The notes: a model not told the origin generated them from the letters alone. Shown: positions 18,967 through 27,443, counted from the first letter of the stretch. The stretch: DNA of 36,710 nucleotides from Desulfobulbaceae bacterium (GCA_024636345.1 JAGXHG010000001.1:1-36710); one strand, 5' to 3'. Numbers and translations: made by a program.

Positions 18967-19938
18967 ATGTCCTTTTCGGCAGATACCCTCTTTACTCTCT
19001 GGCACGACCTGTTCTGGCCGCTGTTGCGAATGCTTGGTTATATCTCGATTGGCCTTTTTGTTGCCAACGTGATCGAGTCACTGAACTGGACCAGCAAGAT
19101 TGCCACCTTGGCCCGTCCCCTGCTGCGCCTGGGAAACCTCTCAGATATAGCCAGCGCCTCCTTCACCATGGCGCTTTTTTCCGGTATCAGCGCCAACACC
19201 ATGCTCTCTGAAGCCTACGAGCAGGAGAAAATCTCCAAAAAAGAACTGATCCTGGCCAACCTGTTCAACTCCCTTCCCACTTATTTTCTTCATCTACCCA
19301 CTGTCTCCTTCATCACCGTGCCCATGATCAAAGGAGCGGCCTTCATCTATGTGGGCCTCACCTTTGGTGCAGCTATCCTCCGCACCCTTTCCATTCTTCT
19401 TATCAGCCGCTTCATCCTCCCAAAGCCGGAGCGGAGCGAAAGCATGCAGGTGGAAGGTCCCAAAGAGGCAGGAGGTGGTTGGAACGCCATTGTAAAAAAA
19501 AGCTGGAGCCGCTTTAAAAAACGTATCCGCACGATCATCCGCTTTACCATCCCCATCTACATTCTCATCTTCTGGCTCCACAAGGCAGGGATCTTCACCA
19601 GCATGGAAAAAACGATGGCCACCTACTTTTCTTTCCTCTCCTGGCTCACCCCTGAAGCCATGGGGATTATCACCCTGCAGATTGCAGCTGAATTCACCGC
19701 TGGCCTGGCCGCTGCCGGGGCTCTGCTCCAAGCGGGAAGCATGACCTATCGTGAAATCATCCTGGCACTCCTGGTCGGTAACATTCTTTCTTCTCCAATC
19801 CGCGCCATCCGTCATCAATTCCCCTATTATGCAGGAATATTCAAGCCAAAGGTGGCCGCAGAACTGATTTTTTACAACCAGATATTCCGTATCGGCAGCC
19901 TTATCATCATGGGAGCTATCTACTTTGTCGTATCGTAA
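18967..19938 (+). CDS. Integral membrane protein with nucleoside-recognition (GATE) domains
   Basis: A 323-residue polytopic membrane protein with two GATE-like repeats. The first is around residues 40-135 (FSGISANTMLSEAYEQ, LFNSLPTYFLHLPT) and the second around 220-300 (LTPEAMGIITLQIAAEFTAGLAAAG, ALLVGNILSSPIRAIRHQFPYYAGI). They are joined by a basic loop. GATE domains occur in nucleoside transporters and spore-maturation SpmA/B proteins, and the substrate here is unknown. It follows sppA by 23 bp and overlaps the next gene by 14 bp, so it belongs to the same operon. Confidence 0.8.
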   Translation: MSFSADTLFTLWHDLFWPLLRMLGYISIGLFVANVIESLNWTSKIATLARPLLRLGNLSDIASASFTMALFSGISANTMLSEAYEQEKISKKELILANLFNSLPTYFLHLPTVSFITVPMIKGAAFIYVGLTFGAAILRTLSILLISRFILPKPERSESMQVEGPKEAGGGWNAIVKKSWSRFKKRIRTIIRFTIPIYILIFWLHKAGIFTSMEKTMATYFSFLSWLTPEAMGIITLQIAAEFTAGLAAAGALLQAGSMTYREIILALLVGNILSSPIRAIRHQFPYYAGIFKPKVAAELIFYNQIFRIGSLIIMGAIYFVVS

Positions 19939-20497
19939 TTCCGACATAAAACGTTATCTGGCCCTTATCCCCAATATTTTATCCACCTTGCGCCTGGGTC
20001 TTGCCTGCCTCTTTCCTTTTTGTCCCGAAGAGCTGTGGATCTGGCTTATTCTGGGCAGCGGGGCCAGTGATTTTCTCGACGGCTGGTGCGCCAGACGTTG
20101 GAAGGTATCAAGCTGGCAGGGAGGCCTGCTGGATGCCGTTGCTGACAAGATGTTCATGCTCGCAGCCCTGATCACCTTTAGCATGACCGGAAAATTCCCG
20201 ATCTGGTGGATTCCGGCAGTAATTGCTCGCGATCTGACCGTTGGGATTGCCGCCGGATATGCGGCAACAATCCGATCCTGGGATTCATTTCGTGAGATGG
20301 GGGCCAGGTGGTCAGGTAAACTGGCCACAGCCGGACAATTTATCCTGTTGCTCACGGTAGTCCTTTTTCCAGGGATGATCCCTCTTGCCCTCTTTGTCAC
20401 CGTATCCTGCAGTGTTATTGCTGCCGGTGATTATGGTCTGCTCTTTTATCAGGCACTCCGCCGGCAGCAGAGTGATAAAAAGTCATCTAGTCGATAG
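19925..20497 (+). CDS. CDP-alcohol phosphatidyltransferase family membrane enzyme
   Basis: A 190-residue protein with the complete CDP-alcohol phosphotransferase signature DGWCAR-x8-G-x3-D-x3-D (from SDFLDGWCARR to LLDAVADK), plus about five further hydrophobic helices. These enzymes transfer a CDP-linked diacylglycerol or similar lipid to an alcohol (glycerol-3-phosphate, inositol phosphate, serine). Start is TTG 19925, after GGGAG in the upstream gene, overlapping it by 14 bp. The acceptor cannot be told from sequence. The neighbouring CarS-like/phosphoesterase fusion suggests a PgsA/PIP-synthase type reaction in a dedicated lipid pathway. Confidence 0.88.
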   Translation: MSYRNSDIKRYLALIPNILSTLRLGLACLFPFCPEELWIWLILGSGASDFLDGWCARRWKVSSWQGGLLDAVADKMFMLAALITFSMTGKFPIWWIPAVIARDLTVGIAAGYAATIRSWDSFREMGARWSGKLATAGQFILLLTVVLFPGMIPLALFVTVSCSVIAAGDYGLLFYQALRRQQSDKKSSSR

Positions 20498-20531
20498 ACC
20501 TTTTTTTACTGCACCATAGAGGAAGAACACA

Positions 20532-21965
20532 ATGATCGTGGCGGCCACTATTGTTCTTTATCTCCTTTGGATCAACGCCCTGCCACCCCTTGTCAGTATG
20601 TTCTGCGGCGACCGTTGGAACATGCCACTCGATGGCGGTAGAGTATGGCGAGACCAGCAGCCCCTCTTCGGGCCGCACAAAACTATCCGCGGCATCCTCT
20701 CCAGCCTGCTCGGGGGGAGCATAGTCGCTCCCCTGATCGGCGTTGTATGGTGGGTTGGAGCTCTTGCCTCCTTGCTGGCCATGAGTGGCGACCTTTTATC
20801 CAGCTTTATCAAACGTCGTCGGACCCTGAAAAGCGGCACCGAGATCGTCGTTCTTGATCAATTCTTCGAATCCCTTTTCCCCACCCTGTTCCTGGGCCAG
20901 GTTTTGAATCTTAGCTGGGAACAGATTGCGTCAATCCAGATTTTGTTCATCACCATCGCCTACTGGAGTTCCCGTTTCTGGCACTTTATCATTTACCGGC
21001 CACCCCTGAAAAATTATCCGCGCCAGGTCCGCTCAACGGTTCGTCTGCGTGAATGGCGAGCCTGCCATTCCCCTCTGGCCAGATGGCAGGCCGTGTTCAA
21101 TCTGACCAGTGTTCTCTCTGATCTGGTTTTTCTCACCCCATTGTTCAAGCTGACAGGCCTGTATGAAAAAGGCAGAACCAATGCCCTCAAGATTGAGGTG
21201 GTGGAAAAAACATTCTGCTTCCCCTCGCTGCCTGACGCCTTTGACAAGTTTCGCATCCTCCTGTTGACCGATCTCCACCTTGACGGCCTGGATGGACTGA
21301 CCGATAGCCTCATTACTCATCTACAGGATATTGAGGTCGATCTTTGTCTGATTGGCGGGGATATCCGGATGCAGACCTACGGACCCATCGCCCCCTGTCT
21401 TCGGCATCTGCGCCGCCTCCTTCCCCATGTCCGCGCTCAGCATGGCCTTCTCGGTGTCCTCGGCAATCATGATTGCCTGGAAATGGCCCCGGATTTCGAG
21501 GAAGCCGGCCTTATCATGCTGATCAATGAATCATGGCCCATTGATAAAAACGGCGAACGGATCTGGATAGTTGGCGTTGACGACCCCCATTTCTACAAGA
21601 TGGCCGATGCCGAACAGGCCTTCCGGGATGTGCCGACTCAGGCCTTCACCATCTTCCTGGCCCATTCCCCGGAGACATACAAGGAAGCGGCACAACTCCA
21701 GGCACAGCTCTACCTCTGCGGCCACACCCACGGCGGACAGATCTGCCTGCCCGGGAACATAATCCAGGGCCCTCTCCTCACCAACTCCAGGGCACCTCGT
21801 TTTACCGCCTCCGGTATTTGGCAATACCAGCAGATGCAGGGTTATACCAGCCGCGGCGCAGGATCCTCCAGCATCCCCTTGCGCTTCAACTGCCCGGGCG
21901 AGCTCACTATTATCAAACTGGTAAAAGGAGATGAGGAGTTAACAGGTACTACTTTTTCGCCATAA
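20532..21965 (+). CDS. Fusion protein: CarS-like (DUF46) CDP-lipid synthase plus calcineurin-like metallophosphoesterase
   Basis: A 477-residue two-domain protein. Residues 1-165 are a membrane domain like CDP-archaeol synthase/DUF46: FGPHKTIRG, then GDLLSSFIKRRR and LDQFFESLFP, with several TM helices. Residues about 235-470 are a YkuE/calcineurin-type phosphoesterase with metal ligands DLHLDG, GGDI, GNHD, AHSPE and GHTHGGQI. A linker helix region lies between. The CarS-type half would use CTP to activate a phospholipid phosphate; the phosphatase half could remove a phosphate from a lipid-headgroup product such as a PGP-like intermediate. Start ATG 20532 has GAGGAAG upstream. The gene is 34 bp after the CDP-alcohol transferase and the pairing is functional in appearance. 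The fusion is unusual to me; the substrate is unknown. Confidence 0.82.
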   Translation: MIVAATIVLYLLWINALPPLVSMFCGDRWNMPLDGGRVWRDQQPLFGPHKTIRGILSSLLGGSIVAPLIGVVWWVGALASLLAMSGDLLSSFIKRRRTLKSGTEIVVLDQFFESLFPTLFLGQVLNLSWEQIASIQILFITIAYWSSRFWHFIIYRPPLKNYPRQVRSTVRLREWRACHSPLARWQAVFNLTSVLSDLVFLTPLFKLTGLYEKGRTNALKIEVVEKTFCFPSLPDAFDKFRILLLTDLHLDGLDGLTDSLITHLQDIEVDLCLIGGDIRMQTYGPIAPCLRHLRRLLPHVRAQHGLLGVLGNHDCLEMAPDFEEAGLIMLINESWPIDKNGERIWIVGVDDPHFYKMADAEQAFRDVPTQAFTIFLAHSPETYKEAAQLQAQLYLCGHTHGGQICLPGNIIQGPLLTNSRAPRFTASGIWQYQQMQGYTSRGAGSSSIPLRFNCPGELTIIKLVKGDEELTGTTFSP

Positions 21966-22072
21966 AAAGAATATCAAGATGAGTATTGATGACAACGAAA
22001 GACTCATGTACATGATCAGCTTGAAAAAGAAAAAGACTGTTCCCTTTAAAAAACCTTAACGAGCTTCAACCT

Positions 22073-22205
22073 ATGCCACCCACAGCTGATTATGCACCCT
22101 CTCGACCCGAGGGCGGCGCAATGTTCCTTTTCATCCTGCTTCTGGCCCTGCTTTCCGACTTTCCTCCACTGGCCACAGACATCTACCTCCCAGCCATTCC
22201 CCACC
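22073..22205 (+). pseudogene. N-terminal remnant of a Bcr/CflA-type MFS drug efflux transporter
   Basis: The first about 44 codons include LLLALLSDFPPLATDIYLPAIPHL, which is the characteristic first helix and loop of Bcr/CflA (DHA1) transporters. After TPE at about 22205 the sequence becomes the complement of the thioesterase C-terminus and the frame soon stops. The remaining about 350 residues are absent. The breakpoint lies exactly where the convergent thioesterase gene ends, suggesting a deletion that fused the two loci. A 26-codon frame at 21979-22059 upstream has no recognisable feature. Confidence 0.75.
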
Positions 22206-22613
22206 TCACACCTGAAATTTTTCTATTATTTCATCGGGGATACGGGTGGGCCTACCGCTTTTAATTGAGACCATGGTGTAACTCACCTCCCCCTGACCTG
22301 CCACCTTCCCGCCATCGCTCTTGACGATCCAGAAATTGACCATAGCCACGGCCCCTTGGAAGCTCTGGAGCTGAGTCCGAACCTTCACCCGATCCTTCAG
22401 CAGAATCGGCCGTTTATAGATAATATTGACATGTGATGCCACCCAGGAATACCCTTGTTCTACAAATTCCTCCATGGACACCTTGTAGTCCTTTTTCATC
22501 TGGTCATAACGGGCCATGAGGATGTAATCAAGATAACGGGAATAATGGACATGATTATTCATATCGATATCATCCGGCCGCACGGTAATTTCTGTCTCAA
22601 AAATGGAATACAT
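22206..22613 (-). CDS. Acyl-CoA thioesterase, 4HBT hotdog family (YbgC/FadM-like)
   Basis: A 135-residue single hotdog domain. The N-terminal motif VRPDDIDMNNHVHYSRYLDY carries the catalytic Asp of 4HBT thioesterases, followed by VNIIYKRPILLKD and RVKVRTQL strands. Such enzymes hydrolyse acyl-CoA or acyl-ACP, and the chain-length preference is not predictable here. Length is normal and the C-terminus is complete. It stands alone on the minus strand, converging with the truncated transporter remnant. Confidence 0.88.
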   Translation of the reverse strand: MYSIFETEITVRPDDIDMNNHVHYSRYLDYILMARYDQMKKDYKVSMEEFVEQGYSWVASHVNIIYKRPILLKDRVKVRTQLQSFQGAVAMVNFWIVKSDGGKVAGQGEVSYTMVSIKSGRPTRIPDEIIEKFQV

Positions 22614-22931
22614 GCTTGTGCCCCTGTTTTTTTTGTCTCTTCCCTGCGATCTCTGCTCATTTAGCAGTTCCGACCTCTATTTAGAAAGTTTCATGACGCT
22701 CTCGCCTGCAGAGTACCCGCAACGACAGGAAAGAACAACAGGGCCCTGCATGGAAAGCAGTCCCCCACCCGCCAATGGTCGAAATTACCTCTTTTTTCAC
22801 AACGTTCTGACAGGGAACGGTAGAATTTCTTTCTTTTTTCAATAATCTATTGCCATCAATGCCGGAACTCCCTATAAACTGGACAGAGAGTATTGTGTTT
22901 TTCACTTGTTCATAGAAGGAGAGAGGTTGCC
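22614..22931. other. Intergenic region with promoter of the OPRT-like gene
   Basis: A 318-bp divergent gap between the thioesterase and the OPRT-like gene. Apart from the promoter at 22850-22878 I see nothing convincing. A 93-codon minus-strand frame overlapping the OPRT start is judged spurious. Confidence 0.5.
22850..22878 (+). promoter_or_regulatory. Sigma-70-type promoter of the OPRT-like/rapZ-C pair
   Basis: TTGCCA (22850-22855), a 17-base spacer, then TATAAA (22873-22878), 53 bp ahead of the start codon at 22932, which has AAGGAG upstream. Confidence 0.6.
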
Positions 22932-23513
22932 ATGTCTGCCGTCTGGGAGGAATTAAAAACACTTATTGCCGAAAGGGCCTATAAGCAAGAGGGGCATTTT
23001 CGCACACCGTCTAAAATCGTTGGTGACTACTTTGATTTTTTCCAAATATCCCTGAAACATCAGGGTATCAAACTGGCTGGTGAGCTGGTCTATGACGAAA
23101 TCAAGGACTTTAACATTTGCGCCTTGGGCGGTCCGGGGCATGCCATCCTTTCCGTGCTCTGCCGGGCTGCCTTTCTTAAAGAGATTGGTGTCTTTTACAT
23201 ACGCGACTCCATGCGCAAGGAAGGTGACATTCAGAATCCAAAGTGGCTTGAGTCACGGATCATGGCGGGAGATCGGGTGGCTCTGGTCGGAGATGTCGTC
23301 TCCACAGGGAGTCAGCTTATCAGGGCTCTAGAAGAAGTCATCCAGTTCGGAGCCTATATCGTCAAGATTATCATCATCATCGACAGTCTCGACGGCAATG
23401 GGGTGGAAAACATCATGAAATTCGTCACCCTCAACCAGATGGATAATTGTCCGGTCAAGGTCATCTTCACCCGAGATCAGATTCTGGGGGCAGCGCTGGG
23501 GGCAGCGCCATGA
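22932..23513 (+). CDS. Orotate phosphoribosyltransferase-like protein
   Basis: A 193-residue type I phosphoribosyltransferase. The PRPP-binding loop VALVGDVVSTGSQLIRAL replaces the usual DD/ED acid pair by GD. An OPRT-like GGPG segment and IRDSMRKEG (RK of the catalytic loop) are present. I chose ATG 22932 over an upstream in-frame start because of AAGGAGAG and similarity from YKQEGHF onwards. It overlaps the next gene by 4 bp (ATGA). It resembles PyrE but the altered PRPP loop and divergent N-terminus leave room for another base as substrate. Confidence 0.75.
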   Translation: MSAVWEELKTLIAERAYKQEGHFRTPSKIVGDYFDFFQISLKHQGIKLAGELVYDEIKDFNICALGGPGHAILSVLCRAAFLKEIGVFYIRDSMRKEGDIQNPKWLESRIMAGDRVALVGDVVSTGSQLIRALEEVIQFGAYIVKIIIIIDSLDGNGVENIMKFVTLNQMDNCPVKVIFTRDQILGAALGAAP

Positions 23514-23908
23514 CAGTGGTGGATCCTTCCTTTACCATCACCATTTTCTCTTTTGGCTATAAATACGGGGCACCGCAGGATGTGAATCTGCTCTTTGATG
23601 TCCGTTTTCTTGCCAACCCCTACCACGTCGACACCCTGCGCTCCTTTACCGGGCTTGAATCCTCCATCGCTGACTATGTCCTTCGGAATCAGTCGGGCAG
23701 CGACTGTCTGCGCCATCTGCACCAAGTCATCAGCTTTTTCGCGACCGCCCACCAGCAAAGCGGGAAAAAGGAACTGCGCATCGCAATCGGCTGCACCGGA
23801 GGCCATCATCGCTCTGTGGCCGTCACTGAAGCCCTTGCCGCCCTTCTGAAAAAAGAGGCCTTTCCCGTCATTCACCATCATCGTGATATCGAGAAAGAAA
23901 GCCACTGA
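23510..23908 (+). CDS. Standalone RapZ C-terminal-domain protein
   Basis: A 132-residue protein made only of the RapZ (YvcJ) C-terminal domain: SFGYKYGAPQDVNLLFDVRF, then LTGLE-like (FTGLESSIADYVL), AIGCTGGHHRSV and HHHRDIEK. In E. coli this domain binds small RNAs (GlmY/GlmZ) and a GlcN6P-type metabolite; the N-terminal Walker-type ATPase domain of full RapZ is absent here. The start ATG overlaps the stop of the OPRT-like gene (ATGA), giving tight translational coupling. Function in this organism is unknown. Confidence 0.88.
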   Translation: MTVVDPSFTITIFSFGYKYGAPQDVNLLFDVRFLANPYHVDTLRSFTGLESSIADYVLRNQSGSDCLRHLHQVISFFATAHQQSGKKELRIAIGCTGGHHRSVAVTEALAALLKKEAFPVIHHHRDIEKESH

Positions 23909-24031
23909 ATCCGTTTGTCTCAGCTTTCATTTTCACAGACCGGCAAGTGATAGAGTGAGACACATTACAACTCCGGCATGAAGAATGATTGAGCCAAAAA
24001 TCAGCAAATCATCCGACAGGCAGCTAGGGGG

Positions 24032-24695
24032 TTAATGCGGTATAGCCGCATCAGGGAAATAGAGCAGCTGCATGGCAACATCACCAACAGAAAACTTTCC
24101 GCCAGTTAGCGGTATATCTGCAGCAAAACGGACGGTAAAGCTTTGGGCGGAAGAGATCTGGTAGGTCTTGGAGCACGAGAACGGAAGATAAATGTCTGTA
24201 TCACTGAGATCAACGGTCTTGTTTTCCCGGGTCAGAATCCCCAGGTTGTGATAATCCGGTGTTTTCCAGTCGCCTGGAAATACAGTATCGTGGGGATGAA
24301 ACCAGTAACGCATAACCTCCCTGCCGTCATCCAGTTCCGGCTCAGTGCCACCACAAACGCCAGAACAGTTGTATTCATTGCAGTCAGCTATCCAGTCACC
24401 AGCGCCAATACGGTTCCCGGACCGGGGACATCGATTGTCAGTTGACGGAGGATCTGGACTTCGTACACATTTGTGCCGGCCATGCCATCACAAAAACAGA
24501 CAGTCTGGTTTCCCTGGACGGATGCGATTTTCGGCATGTTCAGACTCATCCATGAGGCCAGATCTGCTGCGTCTGAGACCAGCACTTCGTTGTGTTGGCG
24601 ACGTCCATGCTTTCTGCTGTACTTTCCTCGGCTATCGCTGCCCCTGAAAAAAATAGCGGCAGGGCAACCGTAAAAAACAAAAATGGCCTGAACAT
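24032..24695 (-). pseudogene. Secreted protein of unknown function, broken by two frameshifts
   Basis: From ATG 24695 (GAGGAAG upstream) the minus strand encodes a good signal peptide (MFRPFLFFTVALPLFFSGAAIA). It is followed by EESTAESMDVANT, then stops out of frame. The continuation lies in a second frame (ending near 24388, with ASWMSLNMPKIASVQGNQTV and DVPGPGTVLALVTG), and a third frame from about 24385 down to 24032 (WIADCNEYNCSGVCGG, then VMRYWFHPHDTVFPG). Joined, these give one cysteine-containing exported protein of about 220 residues. Both shifts have the same direction (one base lost or two gained). I recognise no family. Pseudogene or sequencing error cannot be separated here. Confidence 0.6.
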
Positions 24696-24996
24696 ATTTC
24701 TTCCTCGAATAAGGGATAACAATTTAACAACCTATTTTAGCAAATCATTCCAGCAAAGGAAAGTCAACTTTGGAAATTATATCCCGGCAAAATCAGCGGT
24801 AACAGAGCCTCTTGCACAATGACAAATAACGCCCGAAAGGGGTCATCCCCAGCATTCTGACCATTGCAGAATGGTTTAGCAATAGTAGTTCTCTTCCATT
24901 GAAAAATCTTCTTGCTTCCGGTAAGCTCATCCTCGCTTGATATCATTTCCCCTTGAGTACCTTAGAAATTCACTAAATCTTTTTTACCGGACAGAA
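24696..24996. other. Intergenic region upstream of purine nucleoside phosphorylase
   Basis: A 301-bp divergent gap. It contains a hairpin CATTCTG (24853-24859)/CAGAATG (24867-24873) with no T-run after it. No gene, riboswitch or clear promoter is evident by eye. Confidence 0.4.
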
Positions 24997-25851
24997 ATGA
25001 CAGAAAAAAACAATTATATTCATCAGGTAGAAGAATGCGCCGCCTTCCTGCGTAAACAGCTGCCCTTCATCCCTTCGCTGATGATCCAGCTTGGCACCGG
25101 GCTGGGCGGCCTGGCCGGGCAGGTAAAACCTGAGCTGATCCTGCCTTACCGTGAGATTCCGAACTTCCCCAGCTCCACAGTGAGCAGTCATCAGGGAAAT
25201 CTTATTATCGGGCACCTGAACGGGACTCCGGTTGTCATTCTTCAGGGACGTTTTCATTGTTATGAAGGCTACTCCAGCAAAGAAGTGGCCTTTCCCATCC
25301 GTGTCCTCTCCCTGCTAGGCGTCCGGACCCTGATCCTGACCAATGCGGCAGGCGGGCTGAATCCTGCCTTTGCCCCCGGCTCCATCATGATTTTCAGGGA
25401 TCATCTCAACCTGCTGGGTGACAATCCTTTACACGGCCCCAATGTCGACGCCTGGGGACCGCGTTTCCCGGATTTCTCGACTCCCTATGATCCAGAGCTG
25501 ATCAATGTCGCCCTCGAGAGCGCTGAGACCTGCGGCCTTACCAAGGTGGTCACCGGCGTCTATGCCTGCATCCCCGGCCCCAGTCTGGAGACCCCGGCTG
25601 AAACCCGCTGGCTGCGAGGCTGCGGCGCCGATGCCGTCGGCATGTCTTCCATCCCGGAGATTATTGTCGCCCGCCACGCCGGCATGGATGTTCTGGGCCT
25701 GTCGGTGATCTCCAATGTCAACGATCCTGACCAGATGCAGCCGATCATCCTGGAAGAGATCATTGCCGCCGCAGGCATTGTGGAACCGCAGCTGGAACGT
25801 CTTATTATCGAGATCATCAGGAGAATATATGCCACAAAGACAAGCCGCTGA
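24997..25851 (+). CDS. Purine nucleoside phosphorylase (PNP/MTAP family)
   Basis: A 284-residue protein cleaving purine nucleosides (or methylthioadenosine) with phosphate to base plus sugar-1-phosphate. Family blocks seen: QLGTGLGGL, the phosphate-binding SSHQGN, LQGRFHCYEGY, TNAAGGLNP, and the base/ribose region VYACIPGPSLETPAE with GADAVGMSS and VISNVND. The Asn of SVISNVND is consistent with a 6-oxopurine nucleoside preference. ATG 24997 is chosen over an upstream in-frame start. The last 23 bp overlap the deaminase gene, so the two are coupled. Confidence 0.92.
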   Translation: MTEKNNYIHQVEECAAFLRKQLPFIPSLMIQLGTGLGGLAGQVKPELILPYREIPNFPSSTVSSHQGNLIIGHLNGTPVVILQGRFHCYEGYSSKEVAFPIRVLSLLGVRTLILTNAAGGLNPAFAPGSIMIFRDHLNLLGDNPLHGPNVDAWGPRFPDFSTPYDPELINVALESAETCGLTKVVTGVYACIPGPSLETPAETRWLRGCGADAVGMSSIPEIIVARHAGMDVLGLSVISNVNDPDQMQPIILEEIIAAAGIVEPQLERLIIEIIRRIYATKTSR

Positions 25852-27160
25852 TCTGCTCATCACCGGCCTCTGGCTCCTGCCCACTTCGCGACAGCAGGAC
25901 TGTATAGAAAATGGGGGCGTGGCCGTAGCCGGAGATCGCATCATCGCCGTCGGCACAGCTGATGAGCTAATCGAGCGCTACCCACACGCCGAGCGCATCC
26001 ATGAAGAACACGGTCTGATCATGCCGGGACTCATCAACACCCACACCCATGCCCCCATGGCCTGTTTTCGAGGTCTTGCCGATGACCTGCCGCTCATGAC
26101 CTGGCTGCAGGAACATATTTTTCCGGCCGAGGCCAAACTCACACCCGAGATTGTCTACCACTCCACCCTGCTTTCGCTTGCCGAGATGATCAAGTCGGGT
26201 ACCACCAGCTTCTGCGACATGTATCTTTTTGCAAAAGAAGTGGCCCGGGCCACCGGGGAATCAGGAATGCGCGCCTGGATCGGCGAGGTGCTCTATGATT
26301 TCCCCTCACCTAATTACGGCGAGCTGGAAAACGGTTTTTCCTATGTTGAGGAGATGTTCAGCCACTATGAAGATCATCCTCTGATCACAATTACCGCCGA
26401 TCCTCATGCCGTCTACACCTGTTCCCCTCAACTCCTGCAACGTCTCGGGACCCTGGCCGCTGAACACAACTGCCCTTATGTTATCCATCTCTCCGAGAAC
26501 GCCGAGGAGGTCGCCGTCTGCCGGGAGCGTTATGGTTGTACTCCGGTGGAACATCTGGACAGACTGGGGCTTCTCAATGAACGCACTTTAGCTGTCCACT
26601 GTGTCATCATGAGCGAGCAGGATATCAATACCTTGGCCCAGTATGGAGTGAAGGTTTCCCATTGCCCGGAATCAAATATGAAACTGGCCTCCGGCGAACC
26701 ACCGGCAGTCAAGATGCTTGATGCAGGAATCACCTTGGGCCTGGGAACAGATGGCAGCGCCAGCAACAACGATGTGGACATGTTCGGCGAGATGAATACC
26801 GTAGCCAAGCTCCATAAGGTGATCAACATGGATCCCACTGCCATGAATGCGGAGACCACCCTGCATGCCGCCACTCTCGGTGGCGCTGCCTGTCTGCAGG
26901 CGGCAAACGAAATCGGCACCCTGGCTGTCGGCAAGAAGGCCGATATTATTGTGCTTGATTTGAATCAGCCCCACCTTACCCCCCTCTACAATATTCCCTC
27001 GCATCTGGTCTATGCGGCACGAGGGGCAGATGTGATCCACTCCATCATCAATGGCAGGCTGGTCATGCGTAACCGCCAGCTTCTAACCCTTGATGAAGAG
27101 GCAATTATGGCCAGGATGAGAGAAATCGGCCGGCATATCCAGTCCATGAGAAATCGTTGA
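25829..27160 (+). CDS. mtaD: 5-methylthioadenosine/S-adenosylhomocysteine deaminase (amidohydrolase)
   Basis: A 443-residue amidohydrolase. Metal ligands: HTH of INTHTHAPM, His of VIHLSEN, His of AVHCVIM and Asp of LGTDGSASNND. These are in the order and spacing of the TRZ/ATZ and MTA/SAH deaminase subfamily. It converts S-adenosylhomocysteine to S-inosylhomocysteine and MTA to methylthioinosine. ATG 25829 has AGGAG six bases upstream and overlaps the PNP gene by 23 bp, so both belong to one purine/SAM-by-product salvage operon. No SAH hydrolase is in the window. Guanine-deaminase-type specificity is the main alternative. Confidence 0.9.
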   Translation: MPQRQAADLLITGLWLLPTSRQQDCIENGGVAVAGDRIIAVGTADELIERYPHAERIHEEHGLIMPGLINTHTHAPMACFRGLADDLPLMTWLQEHIFPAEAKLTPEIVYHSTLLSLAEMIKSGTTSFCDMYLFAKEVARATGESGMRAWIGEVLYDFPSPNYGELENGFSYVEEMFSHYEDHPLITITADPHAVYTCSPQLLQRLGTLAAEHNCPYVIHLSENAEEVAVCRERYGCTPVEHLDRLGLLNERTLAVHCVIMSEQDINTLAQYGVKVSHCPESNMKLASGEPPAVKMLDAGITLGLGTDGSASNNDVDMFGEMNTVAKLHKVINMDPTAMNAETTLHAATLGGAACLQAANEIGTLAVGKKADIIVLDLNQPHLTPLYNIPSHLVYAARGADVIHSIINGRLVMRNRQLLTLDEEAIMARMREIGRHIQSMRNR

Positions 27161-27254
27161 CTTTCTGCTTAAACTGCTCTAAACTCTTTAGTTACTGATT
27201 TCTCATCGGACTATTCCGATACAATCACCCTTCCCCACCATATGAGGTGTCTTT

Positions 27255-27443
27255 ATGTTTGGACTTGGAATGCCAGAACTTGTTGTTATCCTGGTAATAA
27301 TTGTCATTATCTTTGGCGCTGGCAAACTTCCTGAAATTGGTTCCGGCATTGGCAAGGGAATCAAAAACTTTAAGGAAGCCACAAGAAAAGAAGAAGAGAA
27401 GAAAAAAATCGATGATGAGACCAAAGGCGATTCCGCCACCTGA
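27255..27443 (+). CDS. tatA: Twin-arginine translocase protein TatA
   Basis: A 62-residue protein with one N-terminal helix ([16 protein letters not shown]), the FGxxKLPE hinge ([23 protein letters not shown]) and a charged C-terminal tail. SD GAGGTG is upstream. It forms the Tat pore with TatC, which is not in the window. A second TatA-like gene follows 67 bp later. Confidence 0.93.
   Translation: MFGLGMPELVVILVIIVIIFGAGKLPEIGSGIGKGIKNFKEATRKEEEKKKIDDETKGDSAT

Noticed and set aside
21979..22059. 26-codon frame (MSIDDNERLMYM...) after the phosphoesterase
   Set aside because: No clear ribosome site or homology; Lys-rich tail is typical of AT-rich spacer.
22681..22962. 93-codon minus-strand frame overlapping the OPRT-like start
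   Set aside because: No motifs, overlaps a good promoter and start of a recognisable gene.
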